From contig DASXLL010000299.1 of assembly GCA_036496265.1 (NCBI GenBank), positions 1 through 8,572 of the forward strand: DNA of 8,572 nucleotides. Direction: 5' to 3'. The stretch is from CAYLLN01 sp036496265. GTDB lineage: Bacteria > Planctomycetota > Planctomycetia > Pirellulales > Pirellulaceae. Below are positions 1 through 5,983 of the stretch, piece by piece. The position numbers and the translations under genes were made by a program. Within the stretch, counting starts at the first letter, position 1, and each line of letters starts with the position of its first letter. The notes beneath the pieces were generated by a model. It did not search any database and was not told the origin of the DNA. It saw nothing but the letters and a program-made list of their open reading frames with translations.

Positions 1-1
1 C

Positions 2-1189
2 ATCGTCGGTCTGGGACGCATCGGCATCGCCGTCGCCAAGCGGGCGCGGGCGCTCGAAATGAGGGTGCTCGGCTACGATCCGTTTTTGGCTCGCGAACGA
101 GCGCAAGAGCTCGGCATCGAGCCGGTCGAAAAAGTGGCCGATATGTTGCCGCAAGTCGACTACCTTACCGTTCATACACCGCTTACGGACGAAACTCGCA
201 ACCTCGTTAGCACGGCTCAGATCGCGACAATGCGGGAGGGTGTGCGGCTTATTAATTGTGCCCGCGGCGGAATTTATGACGAAGCCGCGCTCGCGGAAGG
301 ATTGAAGGCGGGCAGGCTCGGCGGCGTGGCACTCGATGTATTTGCCACGGAGCCATGTACCGAGAGTCCTCTATTTGGGTTGCCGGGCGTCGTTTGCACG
401 CCACACCTCGGCGCGAGCACCGAGGAAGCCCAAACGCAAGTAGCGACCGAGGCCGTCGAGTTGCTCGCGGCCTATCTCACAACTGGCGCGATTCGACACG
501 CGGTAAACGTCGCATCGCTCGATCCGAAAACCGTCGCGTCGTTGCAAGGATTTTTGGATGTGGCGTATCGACTCGGGTTGCTACTCGCCGGACTGCAACC
601 GGGTGGACTGAAAAAATGTCGGCTGTTGTATCGCGGTGAGCTGGCGGACAAGGAAACGAAAGTGCTGACCGCGGTGTTCGCGGCCGGGCTGCTGCAGAAT
701 GCATTGGACGAGGAAGTGAATCTCGTAAATGCCGAGGTGCTGCTAAAGCAGCGCGGTATCAGCTTGGTCGAGGAATCGCGCTCTGAAATGGGCTCGTTCC
801 GAGCATCGATGACGGCCGAAATCACGGCAGAGAATGCGACGCACCGCGCTATCGGGACGGTCTTCGGCCAGGTCATGCCGAGATTGGTCGCGCTCGACGA
901 TTACCGGTTGGAAGCGTATCTCGACGGCTGTTTACTCGTTTTCAGTCATCTGGATGTGCCGGGGATCATTGGCAGCGTCGGCACAGTTTTTGGGCAGCAT
1001 CATGTTAATATCGCCCAAATGGCGGTCGGTCGCGCGAAACCGGGCGGCGAGGCGGTGGGCGTGCTGAATTTGGACGATGCTCCGCCGGCTGCGGCGTTGG
1101 AAGCGGTCCGGCGTCTGCCCGCCATCACGTCCGCTACGGTTATCCAGCTCCCTCCGGCCGGTAAGCTGCCAGCCTGGATTCAGAGCTAG
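2..1189 (+). CDS. serA: D-3-phosphoglycerate dehydrogenase, C-terminal part (5' end outside window)
   Basis: This cytosolic enzyme oxidises 3-phosphoglycerate to 3-phosphohydroxypyruvate with NAD+, the first step of serine synthesis. The frame is open from base 2, so the N-terminus lies upstream and 395 residues are visible. Counting from base 2, the Rossmann GLGRIG motif is at residues 3-8, followed by HTPLT (substrate side). The three expected catalytic residues are present: Arg88 in NCARGG, Glu117 in FATEP and His135 in TPHLGAS. Residues of about 165-300 match the ASB intervening domain of the long SerA type (about 525 aa in Bacillus and mycobacteria). Residues of about 304-382 (DVPGIIGSVGTVFGQHHVNI) form the ACT domain that usually mediates serine feedback. 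The ATG at 59 lies inside the cofactor domain and cannot be the start. No terminator with a T-run is visible after the stop. The identification is secure. Confidence 0.95.
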   Translation: MVGLGRIGIAVAKRARALEMRVLGYDPFLARERAQELGIEPVEKVADMLPQVDYLTVHTPLTDETRNLVSTAQIATMREGVRLINCARGGIYDEAALAEGLKAGRLGGVALDVFATEPCTESPLFGLPGVVCTPHLGASTEEAQTQVATEAVELLAAYLTTGAIRHAVNVASLDPKTVASLQGFLDVAYRLGLLLAGLQPGGLKKCRLLYRGELADKETKVLTAVFAAGLLQNALDEEVNLVNAEVLLKQRGISLVEESRSEMGSFRASMTAEITAENATHRAIGTVFGQVMPRLVALDDYRLEAYLDGCLLVFSHLDVPGIIGSVGTVFGQHHVNIAQMAVGRAKPGGEAVGVLNLDDAPPAAALEAVRRLPAITSATVIQLPPAGKLPAWIQS

Positions 1190-1631
1190 CTGGAACGGAA
1201 TAGATGATTCGGCCGGACATTTCGGCATTTTGCCGCACGGGAGCGTAGCTTGGGGCCGCTAAACTCCGCATAAGCGGAAACTTCACCGTGGGTATGAGCA
1301 ACACTCTGCCCTTCTTCGCCTTCACCCAAGCCGCGCTATTTGCCGATCTAAACGATCGTCTAGCAGCGGATGCCTAGCAGTGGGCATCGGATTTGCTATA
1401 TCGGGCCACGCTATCGCGGTGCGCATCAAGATGCGAGCCGCACACTTTCACTTCTCACGGCGTAGAAAAATCTTTCGGAAATCTGATCGCTGAAATACCA
1501 GCGCACGAACCTTGAGCTACGTTTGATCGGTCCAAGAAGTAAGTTGCCCGCCCGACATTTAAAAAGATCGTCGACCGACAAATTGTCATCTTCACGCCGC
1601 CTCCCGAACTGCTAGACTTCCGAACCCCACC
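1190..1631. other. Intergenic region between serA and the BON gene, no supported gene
   Basis: This is about 440 bp with no convincing coding frame. It holds three weak stem-loops: CGGCA-TTT-TGCCG at 1223-1235, TCCGC-ATAA-GCGGA at 1265-1278, and GATGCC/GGCATC at 1369-1374 and 1383-1388 with an 8-nt loop. The first is 33 nt after the serA stop and could help end transcription, but none is followed by a T-run, so I do not call a terminator. CTAGCAG occurs twice at about 1360-1380. No clear promoter for the BON gene was found by eye. Confidence 0.6.
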
Positions 1632-1859
1632 ATGAACTCGACCACCGCCCCAAAGCCGCTCTTTGACCGCATTCACAGCGCCCTCTCGACGAGCCCTTAC
1701 GTGCCGAATCGCCAGGTCCAAGTTGAGGCGAACGAAGGCCGTGTGGTGCTGAAGGGAAACGTCGGCTCGTTCTTTCAGAAGCAGATGGCTCAAGAAGCGA
1801 TTCGCCGCATTGATGGCGTGCAGCTGATCGACAATCTGCTGGAAGTCACCTGGGCGTAA
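1632..1859 (+). CDS. Small BON-domain protein
   Basis: This is a 75-residue protein that is almost entirely a single BON domain. The pattern is visible: an amphipathic helix with FDRIHSAL at about residues 10-18, the strand VQVEANEGRVVLKGNV (about 28-43), a helix FFQKQMAQEAIRRIDGV (about 47-63), and the closing strand LIDNLLEV. BON domains occur in OsmY and related proteins and in secretins, where they are thought to bind phospholipid or other macromolecules. Unlike OsmY it has only one BON copy. I see no signal peptide, since the first 10 residues are polar (MNSTTAPKPL), so a cytosolic location is inferred. The ATG at 1632 is the only sensible start and has no clear Shine-Dalgarno. It is convergent with the phosphatase gene, separated by 83 bp. 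The domain call is firm; the role is unknown. Confidence 0.85.
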   Translation: MNSTTAPKPLFDRIHSALSTSPYVPNRQVQVEANEGRVVLKGNVGSFFQKQMAQEAIRRIDGVQLIDNLLEVTWA

Positions 1860-1861
1860 AG

Positions 1862-1878
1862 AAGAGCTATTAGCTCTT
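1862..1878. repeat. Perfect 7-bp stem-loop in the convergent gap
   Basis: AAGAGCT and AGCTCTT form a perfect inverted repeat around an ATT loop, 3 nt after the BON stop codon and between two convergent genes. The position would suit a bidirectional transcription end, but neither side has a T-run. The sequence is also the start of an AGCTATTAGC-type repeat, so it may be repeat-derived and have no terminator function. Confidence 0.45.
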
Positions 1879-1896
1879 AGCTGTCGGCGATTAGCC
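1879..1896 (+). repeat. AGC/TTAGC-type interspersed repeat, copy 1
   Basis: AGCTGTCGGCGATTAGCC matches the reverse complement of 5702-5719 at 15 of 18 positions. Both copies lie outside coding sequence as I define it. An 11-nt piece next to this copy (AGCTCTTAGCT, 1872-1882) also occurs at the 3' end of the tRNA gene (4004-4014). The copies look like members of a short interspersed repeat family. Confidence 0.45.
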
Positions 1897-1942
1897 AGAG
1901 AATAATATCGAGCCGTGGCAGCAAAAAAGTTGGCGGCTTCTC

Positions 1943-3622
1943 TTACTCTACCCGTCCGAAGCAAGCCAGGCACATGTCGTCGCTCTGGGCATAGCCGTCG
2001 ACAAACTTGCGGACGTCTTCGAGAATGTGCCGCCCCAAGTCGTTCACGCTAACGGCGGGCGAGCCCACTTCAGCCATTAGCCGCTCCATTCCATAGAGAT
2101 CGCGTTCTGCATTCATTGCTTCGCTAAACCCGTCGGTGAAGATCGTCACGAAATCGCCCGGCTCCAATACGCGATGATGGGCTTCATATGGATAGTCGTC
2201 GGTCACCCCGAGCGGCAGCCCAGCGCCATCACCGCCTAATTCCTCAACCTTTCCGCCGTCGTGTCGCAGCAGCGGGGCCATGTGCCCAGCGTTTACCAAT
2301 GTTAGCCGGTGGGACGCGGGATCGACCACGGCGACGATCATCGTAACGAATTTGTCTTGCCAGTCGGCGTTAGCAAAACCGGCGTTGATTTTCTGCACGG
2401 CCATCGCTGGATCAGGCTCGCTGGCCAGCAGGAAGCGAACGTCGCTCGAAAGCCGGGCCATCAGCAGAGCCGCCGACACGCCCTTGCCAGCCACATCGCC
2501 CACGATCACGGCGAATCGTTTGCCTGGCAGCACGACATAATCGTAATAGTCGCCGCCGATTTGCCGCGCCGATTGATAGTAGTCGAAGAAGCAGTAGCCC
2601 GGGATTTCCGGCGGCTTTGACGGCAAGAGAGCGCGCTGCATCCGCCGCGCAAGCTCCAAGTCTCGAGTGAGCGCTTGCTGAGCCAAAACTTGCTGATGCA
2701 TCTTGGCGTTGTCGAACGACACGGCTGCCTGACTTGCCACGCCGGCCAATACTTCGAGATCGTCGTCCGTGAATCGGCTCCGCTGGTTGAGGGTATCGAT
2801 TTGGAGAACGCCAAGCGGCTCACCGTCGGCGCCGATCATCGGAGCGCAAATCATCGAGCGGATTGAAAAATCGGCGATGCTTTGCGACATGCCGAAGCGT
2901 TCGTCGCTGGCTGCGTCGGCCGAGAGAATCGCTTTGCGCTGCTGGACGGCCTCCTCGACGATGGTGCGGCTGATCCGCATCTTATGCTCATCGCCCTCGC
3001 GGCGGCTCTTCACCGCGACCGGTACAAGCGGGCCACCCGGCTTGGGACGCATGACAACAAAGCCGCGATCCGCTTGCACGAAGATCTTAAACAAGCTGTC
3101 GAGCAGCTTGGGCAAAATCTCCTCGACCGACAGCGCTTTGCTGAGATTGTTCGAAATCTCCAAGAGAGCCGCCAGTTTGACCTCGGGCTTGGCAGAGAGC
3201 CGCCAACTGGCTGATCCGCCGCCGCCGATATCAAAAGTCGCCATCACACTGGCGCGGCCCGGCTTGGTGCTGTCCTCGTCCATCAGGTCGGCATAATTCG
3301 TGCTCTCATCGAGAATGCTGCTAACGGGGCTGTGGTCGCAGTGGAAGCGAATCGTCTGGCCGCAAATCAAAAGCTCGTCGCCGTCGCGCAGAGGAGTGCG
3401 ATCAACGATGCGCTGATCATTTAGAAAAGTGCCGTTGCGGCTTTCGAGATCCTCGATGAAGAAGCGACCATCAGCGCGGAGCACGGCTGCATGGCGGCGG
3501 CTCACGGCAGCCACGTCGAGGGGCACTTCGCAGTCGTTGCTGCGGCCGATGATCGCGCGTTCGCCATCGATGGCAAACCGCGTGGCCGGGGCACCGTTTT
3601 TTACAAGTTCCAAGAAGGCCAT
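1943..3622 (-). CDS. FHA-GAF-PP2C (SpoIIE/RsbU-type) serine/threonine phosphatase
   Basis: This 559-residue cytosolic signalling protein most likely dephosphorylates a phosphorylated anti-sigma antagonist or similar partner. Domains run in order. The FHA phosphothreonine-binding domain (about 3-95) has GRS 26-28, SRRH 41-44 and SRNGT 61-65. The GAF sensor (about 165-307) ends in LGVLQID and the following helix. A short helical linker with ELARRMQRALLP (about 323-334) leads into the PP2C-like phosphatase (about 345-555). Metal-site motifs are intact: GGDYYD (Asp358), GDVAGKG (Asp376), TDG (Asp497) and SDD near residue 548. I chose the ATG at 3622, so the protein opens MAFLELVKNG directly into FHA; a GTG at 3652 would add 10 residues. 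No gene for its target is in the window. A promoter and paired 12-mers lie upstream. The architecture is secure, the substrate unknown. Confidence 0.92.
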   Translation of the reverse strand: MAFLELVKNGAPATRFAIDGERAIIGRSNDCEVPLDVAAVSRRHAAVLRADGRFFIEDLESRNGTFLNDQRIVDRTPLRDGDELLICGQTIRFHCDHSPVSSILDESTNYADLMDEDSTKPGRASVMATFDIGGGGSASWRLSAKPEVKLAALLEISNNLSKALSVEEILPKLLDSLFKIFVQADRGFVVMRPKPGGPLVPVAVKSRREGDEHKMRISRTIVEEAVQQRKAILSADAASDERFGMSQSIADFSIRSMICAPMIGADGEPLGVLQIDTLNQRSRFTDDDLEVLAGVASQAAVSFDNAKMHQQVLAQQALTRDLELARRMQRALLPSKPPEIPGYCFFDYYQSARQIGGDYYDYVVLPGKRFAVIVGDVAGKGVSAALLMARLSSDVRFLLASEPDPAMAVQKINAGFANADWQDKFVTMIVAVVDPASHRLTLVNAGHMAPLLRHDGGKVEELGGDGAGLPLGVTDDYPYEAHHRVLEPGDFVTIFTDGFSEAMNAERDLYGMERLMAEVGSPAVSVNDLGRHILEDVRKFVDGYAQSDDMCLACFGRVE

Positions 3623-3690
3623 GATGGGCTGATCTTCAGCATCGGAAAGCACGAAAGATGCCGCGGCAATCCCGCCACAGCGCCGCTGCT

Positions 3691-3717
3691 CTAAGCCCAG
3701 TTATTCTAGGCCCAGTT
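3691..3717. repeat. Paired 12-mer direct repeat over the phosphatase promoter
   Basis: CTAAGCCCAGTT (3691-3702) and CTAGGCCCAGTT (3706-3717) differ at one base and are spaced by 15 bp. They lie on either side of the putative -10 box of the phosphatase promoter, a position suited to a dimeric regulator, although a local duplication is equally possible. Confidence 0.5.
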
Positions 3718-3732
3718 TCGAGCGACAGTCAA
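3703..3732 (-). promoter_or_regulatory. Putative sigma70-type promoter of the phosphatase gene
   Basis: Read on the minus strand, TTGACT (3732-3727) is followed after 18 bp by TAGAAT (3708-3703). Each hexamer matches consensus at five of six positions. Transcription would start near 3696, about 75 nt before the ATG at 3622. It was found by eye only. Confidence 0.5.
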
Positions 3733-3934
3733 TCACTTGTATTCAGTGTCCATAGCCGCAAAAGTGCGAACCGGGCCAAGTATGGCGAAGGCTTTATGAG
3801 AAGGCGACGATCGGGCGGCGGACTTGACCTTCGCCGACGCGCGACGTACGGTAGGCAAAGGGCGATCGACGAGGCAAACGGCAGGAAATCGTCTCGTTTA
3901 CCGGCCCCGCGACAAGCCAACAATCGTCCGATGT

Positions 3935-4005
3935 TGGGGAATGGTGTAACGGTAGCACGAAGGACTCTGACTCCTTTAGTCTAGGTTCGAATCCTAGTTC
4001 CCCAG
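3935..4005 (+). tRNA. tRNA-Gln (anticodon CUG)
   Basis: The cloverleaf folds by eye. The acceptor stem is TGGGGAA (3935-3941) with TTCCCCA (3998-4004). The D stem GTG/CAC encloses a 9-nt loop with GG. The anticodon stem is AAGGA/TCCTT around the loop CTCTGAC, placing CTG at 3967-3969. The T arm is CTAGG-TTCGAAT-CCTAG. The U1-A72 pair and discriminator G (4005) are typical of glutamine tRNAs, and CUG reads the CAG codon. The variable loop has 4 nt. CCA is not encoded. No other tRNA is nearby. Confidence 0.95.
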
Positions 4006-4044
4006 CTCTTAGCTTTTCTCGCGCCGCGGCGTTTTGCCGGCGAT

Positions 4045-4087
4045 CAGTCTGCCCGATCGGTCATAGATGACCATAGATGACAGACTG
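4045..4087. repeat. Nested inverted repeats downstream of the tRNA
   Basis: CAGTCTG (4045-4051) pairs with CAGACTG (4081-4087). Between them is the 14-bp palindrome GGTCATAGATGACC (4059-4072). The same stretch has two tandem TCATAGATGAC/CCATAGATGAC units (4061-4071, 4071-4081). It lies 40 nt after the tRNA and about 50 nt before the 3' end of the ATPase gene. It could be a transcription end, a protein-binding site or a remnant of a mobile repeat; the sequence does not decide. Confidence 0.55.
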
Positions 4088-4124
4088 CATATGAGTGGTC
4101 GCGCTCAAAAGCCTCGAGGTTTCG

Positions 4125-4167
4125 CCATAGATGGCCTAAATAGATTTAGACTTTTGGCCATCTATGG
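4125..4167. repeat. Perfect 12-bp inverted repeat spanning the ATPase stop codon
   Basis: CCATAGATGGCC (4125-4136) and GGCCATCTATGG (4156-4167) are exact reverse complements with a 19-nt loop. On the minus strand the first arm encodes PSIDG of the ATPase C-terminus and the second reaches the stop codon. The core CATAGATG is the one repeated at 4061-4081, giving four copies within about 110 bp. It may form a transcription-ending hairpin for the ATPase gene, but no T-run follows. Confidence 0.65.
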
Positions 4168-5515
4168 AGGGCAGCTTCCAGAACCATTGGCCGAGCGGGC
4201 CGAAACCGATCCGCGTGGCTTCGCCGCCTAGATCGCGAAAGGCGCGACGGAGCGTGTGCAGGCGAAAGCCGTTGGCGAGAGCGTCGTCTTCGACGTCCGA
4301 GGCGGCCCGCAGCCCGACCGCCATCGCCGTTCGCAACCAGCGCGCAGCATCTTCGCGATCGGTGCTGGGCCGGCCCATGGAACGCAGGCGACCGCTGAGT
4401 CCTTCGTCGGCCGTGAGGCGCACCGGCTCGGCGCTCCAGCGGATGATCGGCGGGGCGTCACTCTCCGGAGAGTCGTAGCTGGCGGACTGCGCGGTTGATT
4501 CCGCGCGTGGTACGGACTTCGATTCGACCGTAAAGGCCAAGCCGGTGGTACGGGCGGCCAGGTTGCTTTTCATCGGCAGCATGAGGCGGCGCTCTGAGCG
4601 GGTTAACTCCTGGCTCGTTAAATCTGCGCCCAGCGGCGCTGCCATAGCGCCGTCTTGGCTCATCGGGAATGGACTGGGCTGGGCCGAGTAGGTTGGGCCT
4701 GGGCTGGTTGTGCCCGAGCAGGTTGGATCTGCGCAAATGACCCAGGCGGCGCGGGCGGCGGCGACGAACGCCAGGCTGCCCATTGTGCGGTGAAGTGCCG
4801 CGCCATCTTGCTTTCGCAAATGGCTCACGGCGACGATGGCAACGCCGCGCTCCTGGGCAAGTTGGGCGAGCGGCACGAGCAAGCTGCGAACCTCGGTGAC
4901 AGAATTGGCGCTGCCGCGCAGGTAAGCACTGATCGGATCGATGATGATCAGCCGGCAGTTGTTCATGGCTTCGATCAGCGTTCGCAGCCGGGCCAAGTCG
5001 CGGCGGAGCTCGTGTTCGCGCGGCACGGCCCCATCGCAGCTCGAGCCGAGAAACGACGGAATGACCATGATCCGCGAGCAATCGGCGCCGGCCGCATCGA
5101 GTCGCGGGCGAATGGTGTCGGCGAGGTCGTCTTCGGCGCTGAGGAGGAGAACCGAAGCCGGAAGGTTCAGGGTTCGGGGTTCAGGGGGAAGGGGAGTTGT
5201 GGAAAGGGAGAGTTCGGAATCGGGAGTGGGGAGTGTGGAGTTTTGGGAGCGCGGAGCTTCGTCGGGCCAGGGTGCGCCGGTGGAGACGCGGGCGGCGATG
5301 TCGAGGGCGACGAGACTTTTGCCAAGGCCGGGGTCGCCGACCAGCAGCGTGACTTTGCCGATCGGCACCCGTCGTGGCCAAAGCCACTGGACGCCGTGAT
5401 GGGCAATCGATTCGAGCGGGAGCGCGCCGGCGACGCTGGCAGCGCGGTCGAGCGACGGGCGGAGGAATGGATCGCCGGGAATGGGGCCGGAGTTTGGGCG
5501 TGGAGCAGGGGGCAT
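4136..5515 (-). CDS. RepA-like AAA (AAA_25-type) ATPase with repeat-derived insertions
   Basis: With the ATG at 5515 this is a 459-residue protein. A hexameric-helicase-like RecA fold is shown by GVQWLWPRRVPIGKVTLL (41-58), Walker A GDPGLGKS (60-67), LLLSAEDD (123-130), Walker B RLIIIDP (188-194) and the sensor-like SHLRK (231-235). The core resembles plasmid RepA helicases and the AAA_25 family common on planctomycete chromosomes. The end (about 388-449, WLRTAMAVGLR to GQWFWKLP) looks like a helix-turn-helix domain. Two stretches look inserted: residues 88-119 between Walker A and SAEDD, and 264-308 before RRLMLPMKSNLA. The last 10 residues come from the CATAGATG repeat. The frame stays open to 5938, but residues there read as repeat and non-coding DNA; the chosen ATG lies at the edge of that repeat zone and has no Shine-Dalgarno. 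A DNA-processing role is inferred from the family; the partner is unknown. Confidence 0.82.
   Translation of the reverse strand: MPPAPRPNSGPIPGDPFLRPSLDRAASVAGALPLESIAHHGVQWLWPRRVPIGKVTLLVGDPGLGKSLVALDIAARVSTGAPWPDEAPRSQNSTLPTPDSELSLSTTPLPPEPRTLNLPASVLLLSAEDDLADTIRPRLDAAGADCSRIMVIPSFLGSSCDGAVPREHELRRDLARLRTLIEAMNNCRLIIIDPISAYLRGSANSVTEVRSLLVPLAQLAQERGVAIVAVSHLRKQDGAALHRTMGSLAFVAAARAAWVICADPTCSGTTSPGPTYSAQPSPFPMSQDGAMAAPLGADLTSQELTRSERRLMLPMKSNLAARTTGLAFTVESKSVPRAESTAQSASYDSPESDAPPIIRWSAEPVRLTADEGLSGRLRSMGRPSTDREDAARWLRTAMAVGLRAASDVEDDALANGFRLHTLRRAFRDLGGEATRIGFGPLGQWFWKLPSIDGQKSKSI
4667..4726 (-). repeat. Imperfect in-gene tandem repeat encoding PTCSGTTSPG/PTYSAQPSPF
   Basis: Two 30-nt units within the ATPase gene encode the related decapeptides PTCSGTTSPG (residues 264-273) and PTYSAQPSPF (274-283). 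On the plus strand they share GGGCTGG and GAGYAGGTTGG blocks. The peptide is low-complexity and lies in a loop position between the ATPase core and the conserved RRLMLP strand. Confidence 0.5.
5164..5184 (+). repeat. G-rich heptad repeat inside the ATPase gene, copy 1
   Basis: Three GGTTCRG-type heptads lie inside the ATPase reading frame and encode EPRTLN on the minus strand. The 21 nt are identical to 5590-5610 upstream of the gene. A second G-rich block (about 5210-5245), built on GGAGTKGGGAG-like units, adjoins it, as an analogous block adjoins copy 2. Confidence 0.75.
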
Positions 5516-5589
5516 GGAGCAGGGAGTGGGAAAGAATTCGGAGTTGGGAGTTGGGAGGAATTGAACAGGAGAAAACGGAGAGAAAGCAG

Positions 5590-5610
5590 GGTTCAGGGTT
5601 CGGGGTTCAG
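5590..5610 (+). repeat. G-rich heptad repeat upstream of the ATPase gene, copy 2
   Basis: This is an identical 21-nt copy of the repeat inside the ATPase gene, about 75 bp upstream of the chosen start. The neighbouring 5500-5570 carries GGAGCAGGG and GGAGTTGGGAG units like those beside copy 1, so a composite block seems to have been placed twice in the same orientation. Confidence 0.75.
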
Positions 5611-5701
5611 TTGAGCGCACAGTCGGCGCGCAGCGGGGGCGCAGTTGGCTCTCGCCATTTCGAATTCCCCACTTTGTCGCACCGCTTGGCTTACAGTCGA
5701 C

Positions 5702-5719
5702 GGCTAATAGCTGACGGCT
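5702..5719 (-). repeat. AGC/TTAGC-type interspersed repeat, copy 2
   Basis: GGCTAATAGCTGACGGCT is, in reverse complement, a 15/18 match to 1879-1896. It sits in the divergent gap between the ATPase and the R-M operon. Confidence 0.45.
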
Positions 5720-5983
5720 TCGGCTATCTATCCAGGCGTATAGTTGGTGCGAATTGAGGATAGCGGAGTCGGTGGGGAGTTCAAGGAGTAGGAATTGGCC
5801 AGTTGTCAGACAAAGTGAAGGTCTCGAAGAGATTTGTTTACAAGTCCTATTGCCGACGGAATGGAAGAATTGACCGGATTTTTGCAAGTTGGCGCCATTT
5901 GCCGATTGATTCGCCGGTCGACTACCAGGCGCGACCAAAAGTCTTAGAATAGGCAGATTGTCTTTAAGATGACGAGGTCATTC

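Larger units (their letters stand above)
3623..3934. other. Intergenic region between phosphatase and tRNA-Gln
   Basis: This stretch of about 310 bp separates the divergently transcribed phosphatase and tRNA genes. It holds the minus-strand promoter and repeat pair described separately, and a weaker plus-strand candidate TTGACC (3824-3829), 17 bp, TACGGT (3847-3852) that could drive the tRNA from about 75 nt upstream. A long open frame crosses it and continues through the tRNA gene, so I do not regard it as coding. Confidence 0.55.
5516..5983. other. Divergent intergenic region between ATPase and R-M operon
   Basis: The left half (to about 5615) is G-rich repeat DNA. The middle holds the second AGC/TTAGC repeat (5702-5719). 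The right part has an 11-bp palindrome TTGTCAGACAA (5803-5813) and a -10-like TAGAAT (5945-5950) about 35 nt before the methyltransferase start, without a good -35 box. The minus-strand frame is open throughout to 5938 but its translation is compositionally unlike the conserved ATPase. I see no gene here. Confidence 0.6.

Noticed and set aside
1294..1377. 27-codon frame (MSNTLPFFAF...) in the gap before the BON gene
   Set aside because: It looks protein-like but is very short, has no Shine-Dalgarno and no recognisable family, so a chance frame or a gene remnant cannot be told apart.
1455..1973. 172-codon minus-strand frame covering the BON gene
   Set aside because: It lies antisense to the BON gene and overlaps the phosphatase 3' end; its translation is low-complexity (serine and glycine runs) with no recognisable domain.
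3658..3984. 108-codon plus-strand frame upstream of and through the tRNA
   Set aside because: It runs through the tRNA-Gln gene and has an Arg-rich composition typical of chance frames in GC-rich DNA.
3985..4005. tRNA-Gln 3' end as an attachment site for an island holding the R-M genes
   Set aside because: I found no second copy of the tRNA 3' end to the right within the window and no integrase gene; only a weak ACCCCAG-like match near 7688 was seen.
5159..5254. CRISPR-like array from the G-rich repeats
   Set aside because: The units are 7 to 21 nt, lack regularly spaced unique spacers and lie in coding sequence; no cas genes are present.
4655..5614. 319-codon plus-strand frame opposite the ATPase
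   Set aside because: It is the antisense shadow of the ATPase with repeat-rich Gly/Arg translation and no motif, whereas the minus strand shows intact Walker motifs.
5516..5938. N-terminal extension of the ATPase to a start at 5938
   Set aside because: The 141 extra residues translate interspersed repeats and unrelated sequence, with none of the features of the ATPase family; the ATG at 5515 gives a normal N-terminal length before Walker A.
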